Of a stretch of 8,537 bases of DNA, positions 1 to 5,050 are shown one piece after another. Origin of the DNA: Planctomycetaceae bacterium UBA969 (GTDB lineage: Bacteria > Planctomycetota > Planctomycetia > Gemmatales > Gemmataceae). The stretch is from contig DBCB01000107.1 of assembly GCA_002303765.1 (NCBI GenBank), positions 1-8,537 of the forward strand, read 5' to 3'. The position numbers and the translations under genes are program-made. The notes under the pieces are model-generated. The model had not been told where the DNA came from. It saw only the letters and a program-made list of their open reading frames with translations, and did no database searches. Numbering within the stretch: the first letter of the stretch is position 1; the number at the start of each line of letters is the position of its first letter.

Positions 1-4
1 TCAT

Positions 5-23
5 TTTGCCCCTTCAGGGCAAA
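5..23. other. short perfect hairpin
   Basis: TTTGCCC (5-11) is the exact reverse complement of GGGCAAA (17-23), with a 5-nt loop. No T-run follows on the + strand, so it is not a standard intrinsic terminator. It may end a gene lying left of the window. Its right arm overlaps the repeat-like tail at 18-40. Confidence 0.4.
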
Positions 24-40
24 TACTTCTGCTTACTTTC
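18..40 (+). repeat. degenerate tail of the interspersed repeat found again after the next gene
   Basis: The 23 bases here match 4829-4851 at 21 positions, the shared core being GGCAAATRCTTCTGCTT. The TCCGTGT units that precede this tail in the copies near 4800 are absent, so only the end of the element is recognisable. Confidence 0.5.
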
Positions 41-367
41 TCGACATAAAGACTTAAATAATGTTCACAATAGCTTATTTCTTGCACCTTAAGCCGAATT
101 CTGAATATTTAAAGAAATGCTACAACCCTCTATAAACGCAGATTAATTGCAGCCCCTATATTTGTTAACATGGGAAAATTAAAGCCAAATAGTCTTATGG
201 TTTTTATTGTAAATCACTTCAATTATCGTAATACTTGCTTTATCACTTATTTAAATTCACTTTGTATTAATCGACTCACATCCGATTACTGCCACCTAAA
301 TTTAGACTTTTGCTGCACCCCCGATGCACATCGCTCGGCGATTTGCTTCTTATTTAGGCTTTTATGC

Positions 368-372
368 AGGAA
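368..372 (+). promoter_or_regulatory. ribosome binding site that decides the start at 381
   Basis: AGGAA lies 8 nt before the ATG at 381. The longer in-frame start at 324 has no purine-rich sequence upstream and would add 19 residues with no family resemblance. Starting at 381 gives the short basic N-terminus (MLLNAFRRLF) usual for planctomycete surface proteins. Confidence 0.65.
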
Positions 373-380
373 TTCGCTCC

Positions 381-3300
381 ATGCTTTTAAATGCTTTCCG
401 CAGGCTCTTTAGCAACTCAAAAAATAGAAAAGCACGAAGGGCCTATACCCGCCCGCAACTTCTCCAACTTGAAAGCAGAATCGTTCCAGCCAATTTTCAA
501 GTAACTTCCTTAGCGGATACGGCAACGGGGGGCACCCTTCGCGAAGCCATTGATCTGGCCAACACTACCGCTGGCAATGATACTATTGATTTTGACTCTT
601 CCCTGTTTTCTGGCGGGGCTGGTACCATTACCTTATTAACTGCACAATTGCCTACCATCCTTAGTGCCAGCACCGCTATTTCCGGCGGAATCCGTGGTAC
701 CCTCACCATCACCGGGCCCGGTGCTTCTTCGCTTACCATCAGCGGGAATAATGGCGTTAGCACCCGTGATTTCCGGATTTTCGAAATCGTAAGTGGGGGC
801 AATCTCTCCATCTCGGGTGTTACTGTTTCCGGGGCGAAATTTAATAGCAACAATGGCGGGGCTTTTTATAACTTCGGTGGTACTCTAAGCATCTCCAATT
901 CTACACTCTCAGATAATTCCGCATCTGGCGGTGGCGCCATTTCCAACAGAGGCACCCTAAGCATCACCAATTCCACCCTTTCAGACAATTCCGCATATTC
1001 CCAGGGCGGCGCCATCGTCAACAGCGGCGGCACCAGCATCGTAAACATCTCCAATTCCACTCTCTCAAATAATTCCGCAATTTTAGGCGGCGCCATCGTT
1101 AGTGGCAGCGGCACCCTTAACATCTCTAATTCTACACTTTCAAACAATTCCGTAATCAGCGGCGGCAATAGCGGCGGCTGGGGTGGCGCTATCTACAACA
1201 TTGGCGACAGCACCCTCAGCATCTCCAATTCCACCCTCTCAAATAATTCCGCACCCTACGGCACTTGGGCCGGAGTTGCTGGCGGTGCCATCTACAATTC
1301 CAGCAGCGGCGCAATCAGCATCTCCAATTCCACTGTCTCAAATAATACCTCAGGGGCCGGGGGCGCCATCTCCAGCACCGGCACCGGCAACATCACCATC
1401 TCCAATTCCACCCTCTCAAACAATTCTGCAACCTTATACGGCGGCGGCGCCATCTACATCTACAACACCAACAACCCCCGGCCTACCCTCACCATTTCCA
1501 ATTCTACACTCTCTAACAATTCCGTAACCACTAACGGCCGTTTCGGTGGCGCCATCTATAACGATGGAGCCATCCTCAGTATCTCCAATTCCACCCTCTC
1601 AAATAATTCCGCAACTTCCGCAAGCGCCATCCGCGGGGGCGGATTCTTTGTAAACACCATCTTCGCCAATGGCACTGGTGTACAATTTGATGTTGGTGGG
1701 TTTACCGGCACTAACAATCTTATTACTTCAGGTACTTATTCATGGGCTACCACGGTAAGTAGGGCATCTCTTAATCTTGGCCTCCTGCAAAACAATGGCG
1801 GACCAACCCAAACTATTGCCCTACTTTCTGGCAGTGTGGCCATTGGGGCTGGCGATGCAGCCATAAGCAATGCCGCCCCCATCAGCGGCAAAGATCAGCG
1901 CGGCTATTCCCGCTCTTCCACCGCACCCAGCATCGGTGCCTTTGAATTTAATGGGGTTGCACCTGCGCCTGCCCCCACCATAACTAGTATTTCGCCTGTT
2001 ACCGGTTCTGCCGCGGGTGGCACCACCATCACCATATTAGGTACCGACTTTACTGGGGCAACCGCTGTCACCATCGGTGGCGTTGCAGCTTCCAGTTTTA
2101 CTGTGGTTAATTCAACTACCATTACCGCAATCACTCCTGCCCATGCTGCTGGTGCTGCAAGTGTTGAAGTTACCACTGCAACAGGTACCAATGTTGCAAA
2201 CTCCCTGTTCACTTATGCTGCCACCACTACCACGGCGTTGACATCTTCCGTGAACCCATCCGTCTTTGGGCAACCAATCATTTTCACTGCTACGGTAACA
2301 GGTTCTTCTGGCACCCCTACGGGAACCATAACCTTCAAGAATGGTTCAACCACGCTTGGAACTGGAACTTTGAATGGCAGCGGGGTGGCAACATTTAGCA
2401 CCTCTTCTTTGGCCGTTGGAAGCGCATACAGCATCACCGCTGTTTACTCTGGTGATACAAGCTTCGTTACAAGCACTAGTTCTGCAGTAAGCCAAGTGGT
2501 TAATCAGGCAAGTACCACCACGGCATTGGCATCTTCAGCGAACCCATCACTCTTCGGGCAAGCGGTAACCTTTACTGCAACGGTTGCTGCCGTTTCCCCC
2601 GGTGCTGGAACGGTTGCCGGAACCGTCGAGTTCTTTGATGGCGTAACTTCCCTAGGAACAGTCACATTAGTTTCTGGCTCAGCCACTTCTGCAGCTATAA
2701 CCAACTTCGGTGTCAGCACTCACAGCATAACCGCTGTTTACTCTGGTGATTCAAGCTTCGTTACAAGTACTAGCACCGCTGTAAGCCAAGTGGTTAATAA
2801 AGCAAGCAGTGCTACGGGATTGACATCTTCCGTGAACCCATCCGTCTTTGGGCAACCAATAATTTTCACTGCTACGGTAACAGGTTCTTCTGGCACCCCA
2901 TCTGGCACCATAACTTTTAAGAATGGTTTAACCACGCTTGGAACTGCAACTTTGAATGGCAGCGGGTTGGCAACATTTAGTACATCTACTTTAGCCGTTG
3001 GAAGTTCATACAGCATCACGGCTGAATATGGTGGCGATTCAAGCTTCGTTACAAGCACTTGCTCTGCAGTAAGCCAAGTGGTTAACAAAGCAAGCAGTGC
3101 TACAGTGCTGATTGCAGCGCCGAACCCATCTGTCTTTGGCGAATCGGTATCCTTCACGGCTTTGGTAACAGGTTCTTTTGGCACCCCATCTGGAACCATA
3201 ACTTTTAAGAATGGTTTAACCACGCTTGGAACTGGAACTTTGAATGGCAGCGGGGTGACAACATTCAGCACCTCTTCTTTAGCCGTTGGAAGTTCATACA

Positions 3301-4622
3301 GCATCACGGCTGAATATGGCGGCGATTCAAACTTCGTTACAAGCACTAGTTCTGCGGTAAACCAAGTGGTTAATCTTGCCACAGCGAACACGCCAAACTT
3401 CGGCACACCAACTTCAACCGTAGATGGCTTTACCGTTCAAATAAGCAATTATGTTGTAGCCTTCACTTATGGTGGAACTGCCACCACTGGAACTGTATCT
3501 ATCAGTGGTGCAGTGGTAACCGTAACAGGAGTAGCAGCAAATACTTCTTCCACTGCTACCATCACCACTACTCAAACTAATTACGCTAATGGATCTGCCC
3601 TAGTAACTGCAACTTCGAATGTTGCACCAACGCCCCCCGCACCAAGCCCAAGCCCAACAACAACCCCAGCACCAGCACCAGCACCAGCACCTACAGGACC
3701 CATGATCACGGGAACGCCACCACCTCCCGCTTCTAGTGGTTCTAGCACCGTCAACCTTTATGACCCTGCCACCGGCCAACCCATGGCCACGGGCACCGCA
3801 GTACCTTTCCCCGGATTTGATGGTCCTATCACGGTTGTGTCGGGTGACTTCAACAACGATGGCGTGGCAGACCTCGTCGCAGGTGCAGGCTTCGGCGGCG
3901 GCCCCGCTATCGCAATCCTTGATTCCCAAACCGGCCAAGTCATGGAAGCTTTCTGGGCTTTCGACCCAGCCTTCACCGGGGGAGTGTTCGTCGCAGTACA
4001 AGATACAAACGGTGATGGAATCTTAGATATCATCGCATCCGCAGGCCCAGGCGGCGGCCCAGAAGTTCGTATCTTCAATGGGGCAAACCTCAATCTTCTT
4101 CGATCCTTCTATGCCTATGACCAATCTTTCACCGGCGGTGTCAGCGTTGCAACCATCGACTTCAACAACGATGGCATTTTAGACATAGTTACCGGGGCAG
4201 GCCCAGGTGGCGCTCCACATGTGAAAGTCTATGATGGTGCAACCAATGCTATCCTCAGCCAATGGTATGCTTATCCTGCATCTTTCACCGGCGGCATCTT
4301 CGTTGCAGTAGGCGATATCGGTAACGATGGCACCTTCGAAGTCGTTACCGGAGCAGGCCCTACCGGATCGCCAGTTGTTGCAGTTTGGGACCCCTTTACT
4401 GGCGCATTACTTGCCCAGTTCATGGCCTATGCAGAATCCTTTACCGGTGGCGTTCGCGTTGCAGTCAACGATGGCAATGGCGATGGCTTTGCAGATATTG
4501 TCACAGGCGCTGGCCCAGGCGGCGGCCCACAAGTTAATGTCTTCAGCTTTCCAGCATTGGATCTGCTGTTCTCCTTCTACAGCGGTGAAGCAACCAACCC
4601 CGGCGGCGTCTTTGTGAGCTAA
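381..4622 (+). CDS. large repetitive surface protein: beta-helix, TIG, Ig-like and FG-GAP-like repeats
   Basis: A 1413-residue protein, probably exported and acting as an adhesin or cell-surface structural protein; no enzymatic motif is seen. Domains in order: a basic N-terminus ending in LESRIVPA (residues 30-37), resembling planctomycete extracellular-protein motifs; a LREA-type module (TSLADTATGGTLREAI, about 42-57); a Pmp-like right-handed beta-helix with nine SISNSTLSNNSA cores and GGAI turns (about 95-411); a choice-of-anchor-Q-like segment (LLQNNGGPTQTIALLSGS to DQRG to SIGAFEF, about 420-523); an IPT/TIG domain (about 531-612); four Ig-like repeats of the Big_3_5 type (615-1000); one further beta-sandwich-like segment (to about 1080); a Pro/Ala linker; and five FG-GAP/VCBS-like repeats with DxNxDGxxD loops reaching the C-terminus. 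There is no hydrophobic signal peptide, C-terminal membrane anchor, LPXTG or PEP-CTERM motif. It has one cysteine, Cys894. The start at 381 is chosen on the AGGAA site. Ligand and partners cannot be read from sequence. Confidence 0.9.
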   Translation: MLLNAFRRLFSNSKNRKARRAYTRPQLLQLESRIVPANFQVTSLADTATGGTLREAIDLANTTAGNDTIDFDSSLFSGGAGTITLLTAQLPTILSASTAISGGIRGTLTITGPGASSLTISGNNGVSTRDFRIFEIVSGGNLSISGVTVSGAKFNSNNGGAFYNFGGTLSISNSTLSDNSASGGGAISNRGTLSITNSTLSDNSAYSQGGAIVNSGGTSIVNISNSTLSNNSAILGGAIVSGSGTLNISNSTLSNNSVISGGNSGGWGGAIYNIGDSTLSISNSTLSNNSAPYGTWAGVAGGAIYNSSSGAISISNSTVSNNTSGAGGAISSTGTGNITISNSTLSNNSATLYGGGAIYIYNTNNPRPTLTISNSTLSNNSVTTNGRFGGAIYNDGAILSISNSTLSNNSATSASAIRGGGFFVNTIFANGTGVQFDVGGFTGTNNLITSGTYSWATTVSRASLNLGLLQNNGGPTQTIALLSGSVAIGAGDAAISNAAPISGKDQRGYSRSSTAPSIGAFEFNGVAPAPAPTITSISPVTGSAAGGTTITILGTDFTGATAVTIGGVAASSFTVVNSTTITAITPAHAAGAASVEVTTATGTNVANSLFTYAATTTTALTSSVNPSVFGQPIIFTATVTGSSGTPTGTITFKNGSTTLGTGTLNGSGVATFSTSSLAVGSAYSITAVYSGDTSFVTSTSSAVSQVVNQASTTTALASSANPSLFGQAVTFTATVAAVSPGAGTVAGTVEFFDGVTSLGTVTLVSGSATSAAITNFGVSTHSITAVYSGDSSFVTSTSTAVSQVVNKASSATGLTSSVNPSVFGQPIIFTATVTGSSGTPSGTITFKNGLTTLGTATLNGSGLATFSTSTLAVGSSYSITAEYGGDSSFVTSTCSAVSQVVNKASSATVLIAAPNPSVFGESVSFTALVTGSFGTPSGTITFKNGLTTLGTGTLNGSGVTTFSTSSLAVGSSYSITAEYGGDSNFVTSTSSAVNQVVNLATANTPNFGTPTSTVDGFTVQISNYVVAFTYGGTATTGTVSISGAVVTVTGVAANTSSTATITTTQTNYANGSALVTATSNVAPTPPAPSPSPTTTPAPAPAPAPTGPMITGTPPPPASSGSSTVNLYDPATGQPMATGTAVPFPGFDGPITVVSGDFNNDGVADLVAGAGFGGGPAIAILDSQTGQVMEAFWAFDPAFTGGVFVAVQDTNGDGILDIIASAGPGGGPEVRIFNGANLNLLRSFYAYDQSFTGGVSVATIDFNNDGILDIVTGAGPGGAPHVKVYDGATNAILSQWYAYPASFTGGIFVAVGDIGNDGTFEVVTGAGPTGSPVVAVWDPFTGALLAQFMAYAESFTGGVRVAVNDGNGDGFADIVTGAGPGGGPQVNVFSFPALDLLFSFYSGEATNPGGVFVS
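468..491 (+). other. planctomycete-type N-terminal motif LESRIVPA
   Basis: Residues 30-37 follow a run rich in Arg and Lys and carry no hydrophobic core. Similar L-E-x-R-x-x-P-A motifs occur near the N-terminus of many planctomycete extracellular proteins, and Pfam has a planctomycete extracellular family for a related motif. A role in export, or cleavage after VPA, is inferred from position only. Confidence 0.6.
888..1613 (+). repeat. nine in-frame 36-bp repeats coding the beta-helix core
   Basis: Near-identical 36-bp units start at 888, 960, 1044, 1119, 1218, 1317, 1395, 1491 and 1578. Each encodes a variant of SISNSTLSNNSA. Spacing varies from 72 to 99 nt, always a multiple of 3, and the intervals encode variable Gly-rich turns usually containing GGAI. 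This is the chlamydial Pmp-like layout. DNA identity among the cores is higher than the protein constraint needs, with the same codons reused (for example ATCTCCAATTCCACCCTCTC). Confidence 0.92.
2223..3380 (+). repeat. four tandem Ig-like domain repeats (A-D)
   Basis: The units are 2223-2513 (A), 2514-2807 (B), 2808-3095 (C) and 3096-3380 (D), each 95-98 residues. They share the pattern NPSxFGQ, then TFTATVTG, GTITFKNG, YSITAxYxGDxSFVTSTSSAVSQVVN, as in Big_3_5 bacterial Ig-like repeats. B is the most divergent. A and C are almost identical in their first 80 bp, whereas C and D match in the second half. Confidence 0.88.
3666..3689 (+). repeat. CCAGCA x4 microsatellite in the Pro/Ala linker
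   Basis: Four perfect copies of the hexamer CCAGCA encode a Pro-Ala run. It sits in a Pro/Thr/Ser-rich linker (about 3621-3735) that separates the beta-sandwich domains from the C-terminal repeats. Such tracts change length by slippage; each hexamer adds or removes two residues without a frameshift. Confidence 0.85.
3846..4619 (+). repeat. five FG-GAP/VCBS-like repeats with exact 156-bp period
   Basis: Calcium-loop-like motifs begin at 3846 (DFNNDGVAD), 4002 (DTNGDGILD), 4158 (DFNNDGILD), 4314 (DIGNDGTFE) and 4470 (DGNGDGFAD). Each is exactly 156 bp, or 52 residues, after the last. Each loop is followed by a GAGPGGGP-like turn, a V-x-V strand, an aromatic/Ala-Tyr segment and FTGGVFVA. This resembles FG-GAP or VCBS beta-propeller blades. 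The fourth loop is the least canonical. The protein stops just after the GGVFVS that would open a sixth unit. Confidence 0.85.
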
Positions 4623-4652
4623 TTGCAGGGTTACAATATAACAAAACAGAGA

Positions 4653-4674
4653 CCCATGGAGCGCAGTCCATGGG
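4653..4674. terminator. perfect hairpin after the surface-protein gene, possible terminator
   Basis: CCCATGGA (4653-4660) pairs exactly with TCCATGGG (4667-4674) around a 6-nt loop, 31 nt past the stop codon. The + strand lacks a clear U-tract afterwards (CTTTGA). Read on the - strand the hairpin is followed by a T-rich stretch, but no - strand gene ends here. It may end the surface-gene transcript or protect its 3' end. Confidence 0.4.
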
Positions 4675-4713
4675 CTTTGAAGCCATTCATCAACCCAAAT
4701 CAAGGTGTGTTTT

Positions 4714-4743
4714 CTTTCCGTGTTAATCCTTGGCAAATGCTTA
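4714..4743 (+). repeat. interspersed repeat, copy 1 (shortened)
   Basis: Unit CTTTCCGTGT is followed by TAATCCTTGG and the tail CAAATGCTTA. Relative to the later copies one 10-bp unit is missing and the last unit has G to T, so this looks like a deleted and diverged copy. Confidence 0.65.
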
Positions 4744-4750
4744 TTCTTAA

Positions 4751-4780
4751 TTACCGTCGCTCACGCTTCCGGCTCTGAAA
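4751..4780 (-). repeat. possible fragment of a second interspersed repeat family
   Basis: The - strand reads AGAGCCGGAAGCGTGAGCG and continues into ACGGTAA. I recall similar GCGTGAGCGACGG strings in intergenic DNA of planctomycetes, but no second copy is in this window, so the call rests on memory and on its position between copies 1 and 2 of the other repeat. Confidence 0.3.
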
Positions 4781-4790
4781 GATGTGTTTT

Positions 4791-4846
4791 GATTCCGTGT
4801 TTTTCCGTGTTAATCCGTGTTCGTCCGTGGCAAATGCTTCTGCTTT
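4791..4846 (+). repeat. interspersed repeat, copy 2 (four 10-bp units plus tail)
   Basis: Four consecutive 10-mers fit NNNTCCGTGK (4791-4800, 4801-4810, 4811-4820, 4821-4830) and are followed by the tail CAAATGCTTCTGCTTT. This is the longest copy in the window. Confidence 0.8.
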
Positions 4847-4892
4847 CTTTCCGTGTTAATCCGTGTCATTCCGTGGCAAATGCTTCTGCTTA
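4847..4892 (+). repeat. interspersed repeat, copy 3 (three 10-bp units plus tail)
   Basis: Units CTTTCCGTGT, TAATCCGTGT and CATTCCGTGG (4847-4876) lead into the same tail, CAAATGCTTCTGCTTA. It abuts copy 2 directly, so the two form a tandem pair with a repeat length near 46 bp. Further CTTCTGCTT pieces follow to about 4912. Confidence 0.8.
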
Positions 4893-5050
4893 TGCCTCTT
4901 CTGCTTCTGCTTTATTCCCCAACTCCCAACCCGCTTCTTAATACCCTCAAGCCTATCCACCGCAACTCCTCTATTTTGATCTACCTTAAAACCATGGTTC
5001 TGATTAAGCTTTGCATACCCAACAATTAAGGCGATCTCCTGCAGGAAGCA

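Larger units (their letters stand above)
1..380. other. AT-rich non-coding leader upstream of the surface-protein gene
   Basis: No convincing gene is visible here. Stops are frequent in all frames, and the open stretch from about 170 runs into the next gene in another frame with no recognisable protein. It holds a small hairpin (5-23), a degenerate interspersed-repeat tail (18-40) and a long AT-rich tract that probably carries the promoter of the downstream gene. I could not pick out a convincing -35/-10 pair. Confidence 0.6.
4623..5050. other. repeat-bearing intergenic region
   Basis: No gene is supported in these 428 bases. Two small open frames here are made of translated repeat units and resemble nothing. 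The region contains the hairpin at 4653-4674, three copies of a TCCGTGT-based repeat (4714-4892), a probable second repeat fragment (4751-4780), a pyrimidine-rich stretch (about 4893-4965) and AT-rich sequence leading into the glycosyltransferase gene. Confidence 0.75.

Noticed and set aside
324..380. Longer start (ATG at 324) for the surface protein
   Set aside because: No ribosome binding site precedes it, the extra residues have no family resemblance, and the ATG at 381 has AGGAA at good spacing.
170..412. Small open frame of 80 codons upstream of and overlapping the surface gene
   Set aside because: It overlaps the real gene in another frame, has no clear ribosome binding site and looks like translated AT-rich non-coding DNA.
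888..1613. Nine 36-bp repeats with 36-63 bp spacers, a geometry reminiscent of a CRISPR array
   Set aside because: All repeats and spacers stay in one reading frame, spacer lengths vary in steps of three, and the translation is a coherent Pmp-like beta-helix. No cas genes are present.
2738..3406. 222-codon open frame on the - strand opposite the Ig-like repeats
   Set aside because: It is an antisense shadow; its internal repeats merely mirror the Ig-like repeats of the real gene.
3600..4001. - strand open frame rich in Cys and Trp
   Set aside because: The Cys/Trp run is the antisense of the CCAGCA microsatellite and the Pro-rich linker; it has no coding character.
4705..5029. Two small + strand open frames in the intergenic region
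   Set aside because: They consist mostly of translated TCCGTGT repeat units and pyrimidine-rich sequence, with no ribosome binding site or recognisable protein.
5037..5046. Perfect 10-bp palindrome TCCTGCAGGA overlapping the ribosome binding site of the glycosyltransferase gene
   Set aside because: With a minimal loop it leaves only about three base pairs, so it cannot form a meaningful RNA hairpin; a short palindrome like this can arise by chance.
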